Assembly: GCF_031846565.1 (NCBI RefSeq)
Contig: NZ_JAVRHL010000002.1
Location: 806,001 to 870,000 of the forward strand
Length of the DNA stretch: 64,000 bases
DNA from: Tropicimonas_B omnivorans
GTDB taxonomy: Bacteria > Pseudomonadota > Alphaproteobacteria > Rhodobacterales > Rhodobacteraceae
Direction of reading: 5' to 3'
Shown here: positions 33,738 through 43,800 of the stretch, one piece after another
How positions within the stretch are numbered: position 1 is the stretch's first letter
Layout: each line of letters opens with the position of its first letter
The notes under the pieces: model-generated
Database searches by the model: none
Told to the model about the DNA's origin: nothing
The model's input: only the letters and a program-made list of their open reading frames with translations
Program-made: the position numbers and the translations under genes

Positions 33738-34005
33738 CTGGATCGCGTCCCGAGGTTTCACGACACTGCGCGGAAGGATGCGCGGTCGTGGTCGGGGCCG
33801 GCTCGGGGCGTCGGCGGTGCCGTGGAGGCCGCGCGCATCAATCCGCTGGTCCGCCGGCTCGTCCCCTTGTCTTCATCCGCCTTTAACCGCAAACGGCATA
33901 CGTGATCGTGACCGCCGGACCGGGGGGCTTCGGGCCAGCCAGGTTTTGACCAGAGGGGCGCGACGCCCTATACATCGGCGAGCTTTTTCCGGAGATTGCA
34001 CCATC

Positions 34006-36540
34006 ATGCTCAGGGCTCTCACTTCGCTCTTCGGCGGCCTGTTCACGCTCCTGACCACGGGGGCGCTGTTCGCCGCGCTGCTGATCGGCGGCATCTTCTG
34101 GATGTATGGCCGGGAGCTGCCCGACCACGATGATCTCGCGACCTACGCGCCGAAGACGATCTCCCGGATCTACTCCACCGAGGGACGGATCATCGACGAG
34201 TTCGCCGTCGAGCGGCGTCTCTTCGTGCCCGCGAGCGATATCCCGGACCTGGTGAAGCAGGCCTTCATCTCGGCGGAAGACAAGAACTTCTACTCCCACC
34301 GCGGCTACGACCCGCTCGGCATGGTGGCCGCGGCGGTCGACGCGGCGCAGGGCGGCCGCCTCCGCGGCGCATCCACGATCACCCAGCAGGTGATGAAGAA
34401 CTTCCTGCTCTCGGGCGACCGTTCGGTCGAGCGGAAGATCAAGGAACTGATCCTCGCCTCCCGCGTCGAGGAAGCCCTGCCGAAGGACAAGATCCTCGAA
34501 CTCTATCTCAACGAGATCTACCTCGGCGTGAACTCCTACGGCGTCGCCGCCGCGGCGCAATCCTACTTCAACAAGGATCTCGACGAGCTGTCGCCCGGCG
34601 AAGCGGCGTATCTCGCCGCGCTGCCGAAGGCGCCCTCCAATCTTCACCCCGTCCGGGATTACGATGCCGCCATCGCGCGCCGGAACTTCGTCCTGCGGGA
34701 GATGCTCGAGAACGGGTATATCAGCGATGCGGCCTACGAGGCAGCCAAGGGAGCGCCGCTTCAGACCGTCCAGAGCGACGATCTCGAAGGCTACCGCACC
34801 GAGCTTCCCCCCCGCACCTATTTCACCGACGAGATCCGCCGCCAGCTTTCGGGCACGTTCGGGGAAGAGGAGTTCTTTGGCGGAGGGCTGACGATCCGCG
34901 CCACTGTGGACCCCGAGCTGCAGATCGAGGCCGCGGCGGCCCTGCGCGAGGCGCTCGAGGATTACGACCGCGCCCTTGGCCGCTGGCGCGGCTCTGGCAA
35001 GACGATCGAGGCGGATCGCCTCGGCTCCGAAGACGCCTGGCGCGCGGCCCTCGCGGAGGTGGACATCGCGCGCGACATCGACCTCGAGAACGAGTGGCAC
35101 CCCGCCGTCGTCCTCGCCCTTTCGGATGCCGGCAATGCGCGGCTCGGGATCGAGGGCGTCGAGGAGACGGAGGAGGGCAACTGGGTCACGTCCGACGACA
35201 TGGGCTGGATTTCCCGCGCCTCGCGCCCCTCCGAGATCCTCGAGGTCGGGGACGTGGTCCATGTCCGCAAGATGACCTCTGACGATGACGGCTCCTTCAT
35301 CCGCTGGACGCTGCGCCAGGTGCCGGAGGTCGAGGGCGGGTTCATGGCGATGGACGTGCATAACGGTCGCGTCATCGCCATGCAGGGCGGCTTTTCCTAT
35401 CAGCACTCCGTGTTCAACCGCGCAACCCAGGCCACGCGTCAGCCCGGCTCCGCCTTCAAGCCCTTCGTCTACGCCGCGGCACTCGACTCAGGCTATACGC
35501 CCGCCACCATCGTCGTCGACGCGCCCATCGAGGTGGACACCGCGCAGGGCGTCTGGCGACCGAAGAACTCGTCCAATAAGTTCTACGGCCCGACGCCGCT
35601 GCGCACGGGCATCGAGCAGAGCCGGAACCTGATGACCGTCCGTCTCGCGCAGGAAGTCGGGATGGACACCGTCGCGCGCTATGCCGAGGAGTTCGGCGTC
35701 TACGACGACATGAGCCCCTTCCTCGCCAATGCCCTCGGCTCCGAGGAAACCACGATCTTCAAGATGGTCGCGGCCTATTCCATGTTCGCCAATGGCGGCC
35801 AGCGGGTGGAGCCGACGCTTGTCGACCGGGTCCAGGATCGCTGGGGCAAGACCGTCTACCGCCATGACCAGCGCTCCTGCGCCGACTGCACGCTCGCCTC
35901 GCTGCCTTCCGGCGAAGCGCCGCGCATCGTGGCCGACAACGAGCGCGTCATCGACGCGATCACCGCCTACCAGCTTACCTCGATGCTCCAGGGCGTCGTA
36001 CAGCGCGGCACCGCCGCAGGCATCGTCACGCTGCCCGTTCCAGTCGCCGGCAAGACCGGCACGACGAACGACGCGAAGGATGTCTGGTTCGTCGGCTTCA
36101 CCAGCAACATCGCGGCGGGCTGCTATATCGGCTATGACCGTCCGCGCAGCCTTGGCCGCGCCTATGGCGGAACCACCTGCGGTCCGGTCTTCGACCGGTT
36201 CATGAAGAAGGCGACGGCGAAATACGGTGGCGGCAAGTTCAAGGTCCCGCCGGGCGGTCACTTCGTGAAGATCGATCGCTTCTCGGGGGCCCGCCTGCCG
36301 GACAGTGCCTCCGGTCCCAATGTCGTCGCGGAGTATTTCCGTGACGGGGCGGATCCGCTCATGGGCTTCGGCGGCGCCGTGGTCGATGGCGGCTTCGCCA
36401 TGGGCAGCAACCTGCCTATGTTCTCCCGCGGGGAAACCGACCGCGGATCGGGAGAGGTCGTGACCACCTCGACCGGCCGGCAGGTGAAGATCGCCCCCAA
36501 GGCTTCCTTCGGCTCCATGAGCTCGGGCGGCCTGTACTGA
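34006..36540 (+). CDS. mrcA: Penicillin-binding protein 1A (bifunctional transglycosylase/transpeptidase)
   Basis: An 844-residue class A PBP that polymerises and cross-links peptidoglycan. A single N-terminal membrane helix (about 10-32) is followed by the GT51 domain (about 55-225) with the catalytic Glu in SAEDKNFYSHRGYD and the second motif GASTITQQVMKNFLL. An OB-like insert lies in the middle. The transpeptidase domain has the active Ser in RQPGSAFKPF, SxN in EQSRNLM and KTG in VAGKTGTTNDAKDVW. The ATG at 34006 gives the expected short cytoplasmic end; GGAG lies about 12 bases upstream. prfB follows, an arrangement common in alphaproteobacteria. Confidence 0.97.
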   Translation: MLRALTSLFGGLFTLLTTGALFAALLIGGIFWMYGRELPDHDDLATYAPKTISRIYSTEGRIIDEFAVERRLFVPASDIPDLVKQAFISAEDKNFYSHRGYDPLGMVAAAVDAAQGGRLRGASTITQQVMKNFLLSGDRSVERKIKELILASRVEEALPKDKILELYLNEIYLGVNSYGVAAAAQSYFNKDLDELSPGEAAYLAALPKAPSNLHPVRDYDAAIARRNFVLREMLENGYISDAAYEAAKGAPLQTVQSDDLEGYRTELPPRTYFTDEIRRQLSGTFGEEEFFGGGLTIRATVDPELQIEAAAALREALEDYDRALGRWRGSGKTIEADRLGSEDAWRAALAEVDIARDIDLENEWHPAVVLALSDAGNARLGIEGVEETEEGNWVTSDDMGWISRASRPSEILEVGDVVHVRKMTSDDDGSFIRWTLRQVPEVEGGFMAMDVHNGRVIAMQGGFSYQHSVFNRATQATRQPGSAFKPFVYAAALDSGYTPATIVVDAPIEVDTAQGVWRPKNSSNKFYGPTPLRTGIEQSRNLMTVRLAQEVGMDTVARYAEEFGVYDDMSPFLANALGSEETTIFKMVAAYSMFANGGQRVEPTLVDRVQDRWGKTVYRHDQRSCADCTLASLPSGEAPRIVADNERVIDAITAYQLTSMLQGVVQRGTAAGIVTLPVPVAGKTGTTNDAKDVWFVGFTSNIAAGCYIGYDRPRSLGRAYGGTTCGPVFDRFMKKATAKYGGGKFKVPPGGHFVKIDRFSGARLPDSASGPNVVAEYFRDGADPLMGFGGAVVDGGFAMGSNLPMFSRGETDRGSGEVVTTSTGRQVKIAPKASFGSMSSGGLY

Positions 36541-36557
36541 CCATCGCCGGACGAGCC

Positions 36558-36587
36558 GGACGCTCTCTCATCTGCGAGAGGGCGTCC
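36558..36587 (+). terminator. Hairpin after mrcA
   Basis: GGACGCTCTCTC pairs with GAGAGGGCGTCC (12 bp with one G-U pair) around ATCTGC, 18 bases after the mrcA stop. No U-tract follows, so read-through into prfB is likely. Confidence 0.55.
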
Positions 36588-36649
36588 GCTTGCCGCGCCG
36601 CGCCGCGCGGGATAGAAGCTGTGTCCGACCCGAACTCCGGAGAAACGCC

Positions 36650-37774
36650 ATGCGGGCCGAAGCCCAGAACACCGCCGAGCGGATCCGCAAATCGCTGAAG
36701 CTGATCGGCCAGCGGTTGGATCGCGAGACCGCGGATCACCGGCTCGAGGAGTTCGACGCCCGCGTCGAGAACCCCGATCTCTGGAACGATCCGGCTGCCG
36801 CGCAGAAGCTCATGCGGGAACGCCAGGGTCTGGTCGACGCGATCGGAACCCATGACGGCATCGCACAGGACCTCGAGGATCAGATCGAACTGATCGAGCT
36901 TGGCGAGGCGGAGGGGGACGACGAGGTCGTCGCCGAAGCCGAGGCAGCGCTGAAGTCCCTCGCCGAGACCGCCGCCGCCAAGGAGATCGAAGCGCTTCTG
37001 GACGGCGAGGCCGATTCCAACGACACGTTCCTAGAGGTGAATGCCGGGGCAGGGGGCACGGAAAGCTGCGACTGGGCCAACATGCTCGCCCGGATGTACG
37101 TCCGCTGGGCGGAATCCAAGGGCTATGACGTCGAGTTGCAGGCGCGAAGCGACGGCGAAGAGGCGGGTATCAAGTCCGCCACCTACAAGATCACCGGGCA
37201 CAACGCCTATGGCTGGCTGAAGTCGGAGAGCGGTGTCCACCGTCTCGTGCGCATCTCGCCCTATGACAGCTCCGCGCGGCGCCACACCTCCTTCAGCTCG
37301 GTCTGGGTCTACCCGGTGGTGGACGACAATATCGAGATCGAGGTGAACCCGGCCGATATCCGCCTCGACACCTACCGCTCCTCGGGCGCCGGCGGCCAGC
37401 ACGTCAACACGACGGATTCCGCCGTCCGGATCACGCATATCCCGACCGGTATCGTCGTGACGAGTTCCGAGAAGTCCCAGCACCAGAACCGGGACATCGC
37501 CATGAAGGCGCTGAAATCACGGCTCTACCAGATGGAGCTGGACCGTCGCACCGCCTCGATCCAGGAGGCCCACGAGGCCAAGGGAGAGGCTGGCTGGGGC
37601 AACCAGATCCGGTCCTATGTCCTTCAGCCCTACCAGATGGTCAAAGACCTCCGGACGAACTTCGAGACCTCGGATACGCAAGGCGTGCTGGACGGTGACC
37701 TCGATGGCCTGATGGGCGCGACCCTCGCTCTCGAAGTCTCCGGCAAGAGCCGCAGCGAAGCGCAGGCCGACTAG
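36650..37774 (+). CDS. prfB: Peptide chain release factor 2
   Basis: A 374-residue class I release factor for UGA and UAA codons. The peptidyl-tRNA hydrolysis motif is GAGGQHVNTTDSAV (about 247-260). The codon-recognition tripeptide region is RISPYDSSARRHTSF, with SPY where E. coli has SPF; my recollection is that SPY is usual in alphaproteobacteria. The frame is continuous from the ATG at 36650 (GGAG 9 bases upstream), so the programmed +1 frameshift that controls prfB in many bacteria is absent. It is the second gene after mrcA in the same orientation. Confidence 0.97.
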   Translation: MRAEAQNTAERIRKSLKLIGQRLDRETADHRLEEFDARVENPDLWNDPAAAQKLMRERQGLVDAIGTHDGIAQDLEDQIELIELGEAEGDDEVVAEAEAALKSLAETAAAKEIEALLDGEADSNDTFLEVNAGAGGTESCDWANMLARMYVRWAESKGYDVELQARSDGEEAGIKSATYKITGHNAYGWLKSESGVHRLVRISPYDSSARRHTSFSSVWVYPVVDDNIEIEVNPADIRLDTYRSSGAGGQHVNTTDSAVRITHIPTGIVVTSSEKSQHQNRDIAMKALKSRLYQMELDRRTASIQEAHEAKGEAGWGNQIRSYVLQPYQMVKDLRTNFETSDTQGVLDGDLDGLMGATLALEVSGKSRSEAQAD

Positions 37775-38170
37775 GCAGGCGCCCGCGCGGCCGGACGCTC
37801 TCGGGAGGGCGCATCGCAGATCATTTGGGTGGCCGGCGCCGTCCCAGCCCGCGAGCCCGCACCCAGATGATGGGGGCAAGGGCTGACGCGAGGCTCTCAT
37901 CATCAGCGACTTTGCCCGACCTTCGACGTTCTGGTCGTGCATGAAGCAGGTCGGGTCTTCTTGCGCATCCGTCGACGGATCCGGCCTGTGGCCGAGAGCT
38001 CGCTCGCAGCAGTGAACTCGGCGGTCCTGGTCGTCTGCTACGTGCAAGGGTCCCTCAAAGAGCGATGAGGTATCCCGCGGTCGCTCGCCCTCCTTGCCCT
38101 TTCTATCCTCGCTGCCAGGCACCTCACGGTGCAGCTGCCACCCGGCCGGCGGTACAGCCCCCCTGACAGC
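37775..38170. other. 396-bp gap between prfB and the bactofilin terminator
   Basis: No gene is convincing on either strand. The only structure noted is a pair of nested inverted repeats: CCCGACCT (37915-37922) with AGGTCGGG (37948-37955), enclosing CGAC/GTCG, followed by TCTTCTT. It could be a distal prfB terminator or a small RNA. No tmRNA, 6S, RNase P or SRP signature was recognised. Confidence 0.5.
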
Positions 38171-38201
38171 AAAAGAAAAGGCGGGCCGCAGGGCCCGCCT
38201 T
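38171..38201 (-). terminator. Intrinsic terminator of the M23-bactofilin operon
   Basis: Read on the minus strand, AAGGCGGGCC and GGCCCGCCTT form a perfect 10-bp stem with a 4-base loop, followed by TTCTTTT. It lies 33 bases after the bactofilin stop. Confidence 0.93.
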
Positions 38202-38233
38202 CATCCGTCTCATGCCTCAAGCGGCTCGCGGCG

Positions 38234-38809
38234 TCAGCTCGTCGCCTTCTGGGGCCGGGGCTGCTGCGATTGCCGGGCGCCGTCATCGTCGCTGCCGTGC
38301 GACGTCGCCTGGGCCGACGTCGCCTGGGCGCGGGCGCCACCGCTCTGGGTCGCCAGCGGGTCGTCCCTGCGCTGGACGGAGCCTTCGAAATGGGCACCGC
38401 TCTCTATCGCGATCGTCTTGTGGATGATGTCACCCTCGACGCGTGCGGTGGACGTCAGGCGCACCTTGAGACCGCGCACGCGGCCGATGATGCGGCCGTT
38501 GACCACCACGTCGTCGGCGATGCATTCGCCGCGGATCGTGGCGCCTTCGCCAACGGTCAGCAGGTGCGCGCGGATATCACCCTCTATCGTGCCCTCGACC
38601 TGCACGTCGCCGGTCGTCTTGATGTTCCCGGTGATCGTCAGATCCGAGGACAGGACCGATGCCGGCGGCTTGGCCTTGGGAGCGCTTTGCGGCGGCTTCT
38701 GGTCTGTCCCGGACTTGCTTCCGGTCGGGACATGGGTCGTCTCGGAGCGGGAGGGGGCCTCGGTCTCGCCCGGCTTCGCGGGCTCGTTAATGCGGCTCTT
38801 AGAAAACAT
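38234..38809 (-). CDS. Bactofilin (polymer-forming cytoskeletal protein)
   Basis: A 191-residue bactofilin. An unstructured N-terminal tail rich in Pro, Lys and Ser (1-50) precedes the beta-helical DUF583 core (about 51-145), seen as a run of short repeats such as LTITGNIKTTGDVQVEG, IRGECIADDVVVNG and ARVEGDIIHKTIAIE. A low-complexity tail of Gln, Ala and Ser follows. Bactofilins self-assemble into membrane-bound filaments without nucleotide and place cell-wall enzymes. The start overlaps the end of the M23 peptidase gene by 11 bp, which supports joint function. A strong terminator follows. Confidence 0.95.
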   Translation of the reverse strand: MFSKSRINEPAKPGETEAPSRSETTHVPTGSKSGTDQKPPQSAPKAKPPASVLSSDLTITGNIKTTGDVQVEGTIEGDIRAHLLTVGEGATIRGECIADDVVVNGRIIGRVRGLKVRLTSTARVEGDIIHKTIAIESGAHFEGSVQRRDDPLATQSGGARAQATSAQATSHGSDDDGARQSQQPRPQKATS

Positions 38810-40103
38810 TCTTCCCTGCCTTGATGAATTTGATGGGGTTCACGGCGGTGCCCCCGACCCTCACCTCGTAGTGGAGATGCGTCCCGGTCGAGCGGCCGGT
38901 ATTGCCCATAGCAGCAATCTTGTCACCGCGCGAGACTCTTTGCCCGACCTTGACGAAGATTTCGGAATTGTGGCCGTAGCGCGTCTCGATTCCGAATTCA
39001 TGCTTGATTTTCACGAGCTTGCCGTAGCCCGAAGACCACCCGGCGTGGGTGACGACGCCATCGGCGGTGGAGAGGACAGGCGATCCGTGGGCGCCGGCGA
39101 AATCCACGCCCTCATGCATCCGGCCCCACCGTTGCCCGAATGGAGAGGTCTGGCGGTAGGCGGTCTTCAGGGGCATGTCGAAGGGGGCCTTCTCGACCGC
39201 GATGCGGTAGAGGTTCATCCGGTCGAGCCCGCGGAGGATCGCGTTGGCGCGGTCTTCCTCCTCGGACGGCGGCGCGCCCTTGGTGGAGAAGCTGATCGGA
39301 GTGAGCGGGCCGCCCTGACCGGCATAGCCGGACTTCACGGAGTTGATCAGGCTGTCGGGCGGCAGGCCCGCGGCCGAGAACATCTTCTCGAGCGGTTCGA
39401 CGGACACGGTCAGCGCTTCTTCGAGCTGCGTGAAGATCTTGTCGTTGCGGTCGAGGATCAGGTCGCGCTGGAAGGCCATCTCGCGGGCCTCCTCCTGCGC
39501 GAGGGTCGCCAGATCGGACATCTCGTCCCGCTCGGAGGCGGCCGCCTGCAGGGCGTCGTTGAGGAATTCGACCGTGCGGTCGGGATCGGCGATGTTGGCA
39601 GTCTTGCCCTCGACGGCGACTTCGCCGGCGAGCGTGGCCGCCAGGCGCTCGGATTCGTCGGAAGCCTCGTCCCGCTCGGTCATTGTCCGGCGGAGCGTGG
39701 CCTGGATCACGCCGATCCCGGTCTCGAGCTCCTTGCGACGATCTTCCGAGGCGAGCAGCTGCGACTGCATCTTGGAGATCTGGTCGAGGGCGGCGTTGAA
39801 GCGCTCCTGCGCGGCGACGGCTTCTTCGGCGCGGGCGTCCCGCTCGGCGGAGAGTTCGTTCAGCCGGGCCTCGTAGGTGATCTGCTCACGCTCGGCCTGC
39901 TCGCGGACGGATCCGGCGCCGATGCTGTCCATCATCAGGATGGCGGTGGCGATGATCGTCCAGCCGACGAGGGCGGAGCATCCGAAGAGGGCGACGGTCT
40001 GCGTGCCGGGCCGGAGGCGGATGAATCGGGTTTCGGTATCGGAGCGGAGGAAAAGGCGCTGCTCCGGCAGGTAGCGTTCCAGAATTGCGTTCAAGCGGTT
40101 CAT
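38799..40103 (-). CDS. Membrane-anchored M23 (LytM-type) peptidase with coiled coil
   Basis: A 434-residue protein: short cytoplasmic end, one membrane helix (about 40-60), a long coiled coil (about 65-210, rich in Glu, Arg and Ala), and a C-terminal LytM/M23 domain (about 310-430). The zinc ligands are seen as H and D in MHEGVDFAGAHG, with HLHYEVR supplying the HxH motif, so it should be an active periplasmic endopeptidase cutting peptidoglycan cross-links. Its 3' end overlaps the bactofilin gene by 11 bp; in other bacteria such pairs shape the cell wall locally. The ATG at 40103 was chosen; a TTG at 40118 is an alternative and neither has a clear ribosome site. Confidence 0.93.
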   Translation of the reverse strand: MNRLNAILERYLPEQRLFLRSDTETRFIRLRPGTQTVALFGCSALVGWTIIATAILMMDSIGAGSVREQAEREQITYEARLNELSAERDARAEEAVAAQERFNAALDQISKMQSQLLASEDRRKELETGIGVIQATLRRTMTERDEASDESERLAATLAGEVAVEGKTANIADPDRTVEFLNDALQAAASERDEMSDLATLAQEEAREMAFQRDLILDRNDKIFTQLEEALTVSVEPLEKMFSAAGLPPDSLINSVKSGYAGQGGPLTPISFSTKGAPPSEEEDRANAILRGLDRMNLYRIAVEKAPFDMPLKTAYRQTSPFGQRWGRMHEGVDFAGAHGSPVLSTADGVVTHAGWSSGYGKLVKIKHEFGIETRYGHNSEIFVKVGQRVSRGDKIAAMGNTGRSTGTHLHYEVRVGGTAVNPIKFIKAGKNVF

Positions 40104-40332
40104 GATACGCGTGTGCAAATGTCCAACCCCACCTTGCCCCTGTCATTTTCAGGCTGACCTGTTCCTCGCAAGCAACGGTCACCTTGGGGTCAGGTCTTTG
40201 CAAAGCGGCGGACATTTCGCAAGTTCGCCGGTCCCGTGGGGCCCAAATGGCGCCCAAAGTCGCTTGAAAGCGGCGAAAGTCCGCCGATTGCGGCAGGGAT
40301 TATGGAACCCGGGGCGCCCGACAGCCGGTCGA

Positions 40333-40794
40333 TCAAAGGTCGCGCGCGGCCTTCAGCACGGCCTCGACATGCCCAGGGACCTTGACCTTGCGCCAGACCT
40401 CCGCGATCGCCCCGTCCGCATCGATCAGGAACGTGGCGCGGTCGACGCCCATATACGTCTTTCCGTACATGCTCTTCTCGACCCAGGTGCCGTACTCCTC
40501 GCAGACCGTGCCGTCCTCGTCGGCGAGGAGAGTGACGCCAAGCTCGTGTTTTGCCTTGAACTTGTCGTGCTTGGCGACGCTGTCCCTGCTGATCCCGAGC
40601 ACCGTAGTTCCGGCCTCGGCGAAGGCGTCCGCGTCTTCGGTGAAGGCGATCGCCTCCTTGGTGCAGCCGGGGGTGTCGTCCTTGGGATAGAAGTAGAGCA
40701 CGACCTTGCCGCCCCTCAGATCGGACAGGGTGATCTCGCCCCCGCCATCGCGGGGCAGGGTGAAGTCGGGCGCGGGCCGGCCGGTCTCGATCAT
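40333..40794 (-). CDS. bcp: Thioredoxin-dependent peroxiredoxin (Bcp/PrxQ type)
   Basis: A 153-residue peroxiredoxin that reduces hydrogen peroxide and organic peroxides with thioredoxin. The peroxidatic Cys is in YPKDDTPGCTKEA (about residue 44). The usual resolving Cys five residues later is replaced (GCTKEAIAF), so it is a 1-Cys type or uses another Cys, such as the one in GTVCEEYG (about 97). It is divergent from the AsmA-like gene across only 69 bases, so the two promoters must lie close together. Confidence 0.95.
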   Translation of the reverse strand: MIETGRPAPDFTLPRDGGGEITLSDLRGGKVVLYFYPKDDTPGCTKEAIAFTEDADAFAEAGTTVLGISRDSVAKHDKFKAKHELGVTLLADEDGTVCEEYGTWVEKSMYGKTYMGVDRATFLIDADGAIAEVWRKVKVPGHVEAVLKAARDL

Positions 40795-40863
40795 GTGTTT
40801 GTCATCCTCGGTGCGTTAACGCGGCTTCAATTCCAGCCGCAGCGCGGCGAGTATAAACGCCGA

Positions 40864-43800
40864 ATGAAAAGAACAGGCAACAGCAGGGCCGCCCGATCCG
40901 GGCAGGAGGCGGCAGAACCGAGCCAGCAGGCAACGCCGCGCACGCGGCGCGGCCTGACCTGGCTCGGCTTGGTGCTGGCGCCTCTCTCGGGGCGCCGCAA
41001 TCCGCTCGTCCGGGTGGCGATCCTGCTTTTCGACGGGGTGGTTCTGGTGGCCCTGGCGCTCTTTCTCGCGGTGCTGCTGGCGCCGGGGCGCGAGCTGCCG
41101 GCTCCGGATTGGCTGGCGGATAGGATCGAGACGCGGGTGGAAGGCGGCCTCGGCGGCGGTGATCTGACGATCGGCGGCGTCGCCCTCTCCCTCGCCGATC
41201 CCGGGCTGCCCCGCGCGGTCCTGAGGGATGTCTCCGTGGTGGACGAGGCCGGGCGCACCATCGCCGACGTGCCGCGGATCTCGGTCTCCATCGCCAAGGG
41301 GCGGCTCCTGCGCGGCCGGCTGGAGCCGCGTGACCTCGGCGTGAGCGGCCCCTCCCTCGTGATCCGCAGGGACCGGGACGGCCGCTTCGATTTCGGCTTC
41401 GGTGCGCTCGGAACCGGGGAGGCGCGATTCGGCTCCATCGCCGAGGCCATGAGTGCCGTCGACGATTTCCTCGAACTTCCGAGCCTCGCCGGTATCGAGA
41501 CCGTGTCCATCGACAACGTGACGGCGCGGCTCGTGGATGCGCGGGCAGGACGGATCTGGGAGGGCCGCGGCGGCACCGTGACCGTGACGCAGGGCGAGCA
41601 GGACCTCACCATCGACGCGGCCCTGCGCATCGCCGAGGCCCGTGGCGGCAAGGACGCGCCCGGCGGAGACGGCATCTGGCCCGAGCCCAGCCGTGTCGCG
41701 TTCAACATCACGAAGCGCAAGGGAGAGCCCGCGGCGAGCATCTCCGCCACGGTGGACGACCTGCCGGCGCAGGGGCTCGCCGCGCAATCGCCGGCGCTGG
41801 CCTTTCTTGCGCCGCTCTCAGCGCCTGTGTCGGGATCGCTGCTCGCCAATATCGGCGGCGACGGGCTCGGTGCGCTCTATACCACGCTCGAGCTCGGAGC
41901 CGGCTCGCTGGTACCGGGGTCCGGCGCCGATCCGGTGGCGTTCGACGGGGCCCGCGCCTACCTGCGCTACGAGCCGGCCGAGCAGAAGCTGATCTTCGAC
42001 GAGCTGTCCGTCACCGCGCCTGCGCTCGATATCGCGGCGTCAGGGCACGCCTACATGTCGAGCGCGCGGGACGATGGCGATGCCTGGCCGGACACCCTCG
42101 TGGCCCAGCTGGCCTTCTCCGATCTGAGGCTCGATCCCGAGGGGCTGATGGCGCGGCCCGCGCTCTTCGACGAGGGCGCGCTCGACGTGAAGGTCAGCCT
42201 CGATCCCCTGCGCGTCGAGGTGGGGCAGGCGGTCCTCTCCCGCGAGGGCGCGCTTACCCGGCTCGTCGCCACGGGGCGTGCGGAGGCGGGGCCGGATGGA
42301 TGGGACGGGGCCGTGGACCTGTCGGTCGACGAGATCGGGGCAGACGATCTTCTCGCCCTCTGGCCGCTCGATGCGGTCGCACGGACGCGATCCTGGGTCG
42401 ATGAACGCGTGCGCTCCGGCACATTGTCGAACGCGAGGGCCGCGATCCGCATCGCGGCGGACGAACGCCCGGTCATCTCTCTCGGCTGGGAATTCCGAAA
42501 TGCCGTGGTCCAGCCGCTCGACACGCTGCCCCCGATCACGGGCGCCCAGGGCTACGCCACGATGATGGGGGATACCTACTCGATGTCCCTCGATGCGGGG
42601 GAGGTCGTCGCCCCCGAGGGCGGGAGCATCGACGTCGCCGGCTCCGTCTTCCGCATTCCCGACATCCGCCAGCGCCCCGCGACGGGCGAGATCCTCTGGC
42701 GCTCGACCTCGCCCCTCACGGCGACGCTGTCCCTTCTCGATCAGAAGCCGTTCGAGGTGATGACCAAGGCGAACCGGCCGGTGGACATCGCGACCGGCAC
42801 GGCGATCCTGGAAGGGACGATCCGGACGCCGCTGCGCAAGGGGGTGCAACCGGACGAGGTCGAGTGGCGGATGGAGGGACGTCTCAGCGACCTTTCTTCC
42901 GGCAAGATCGTCGAGGGCAAGACCCTGACCGCCAGGACCCTGACGCTCGACGCCTCGAACGACGCCATCGTCATCGGCGGGCCTGGCGCGCTGGACGGTG
43001 TGCCGCTGACCGCTCGCTGGCGGCAGCCCCTTGGCCCTCCGGAGACGCGCGGGCCGGGAACGGTCACCGGCAGCGTCGAGATTTCGCCCCGCACCATCGA
43101 GACGTTCAACATCGGCCTGCCGCCCGGCACGGTGATGGGGTCGGGAACGGGGGAGCTGACGCTCACGCTCGGCAAGGGCACGCCGCCCGAGTTCCGCCTG
43201 ACCTCGCAGCTTCGGGGCGTCGGCCTGTCGGTGTCGCAGATCGGCTGGTCGAAGGCGCCGGCCACGGCGGCGGAGCTGACGGTGACGGGCTCGCTCGGCA
43301 AGCCTCCGCGGGTGGACCGTCTCGTCCTCGACGCGCCGGGGCTGGAAGCGACGGGCGCGGTCTCGCTCAAGGCCGGCGGCGGGGGGCTCGACCGGGCGGT
43401 CTTCTCCCGCATCAGGACGGGCGGGTGGCTCGATGCGGCCGTGACCTTACGCGGGCGGGGCAGGGGCGTGCCGCCGTCCCTCGTCCTCACCGGCGGCACG
43501 GTGGACCTGCGCGAGCTGCCGGACGGACTTGGCGGGGAGGGCGGCGGCACTGGTGGACCCGGCGTTCCGCTCTCGGTCTCCCTCGACCGGCTGATCGTGT
43601 CGGGCGGTATCTCCCTGACCGGGGTGAACGGGGATCTCCTCCTGGGAGACGGTGTCGACGGCCGCATCACCGGCTCCGTCAACGGCGCGGCGCCGGTGGC
43701 GGGCCTCATCGGCAAGACCGCGTCGGGCCAGCAGGCCGTTCGCGTGACCTCGGGCGATGCGGGCGCGGTCCTGCGCGCCGCGGGTCTCTTCCGCCGGGCG

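Noticed and set aside
36650..37774. Programmed +1 frameshift in prfB
   Set aside because: The reading frame is continuous from the start codon through the GGQ motif; there is no internal UGA with a slippery CUU before it.
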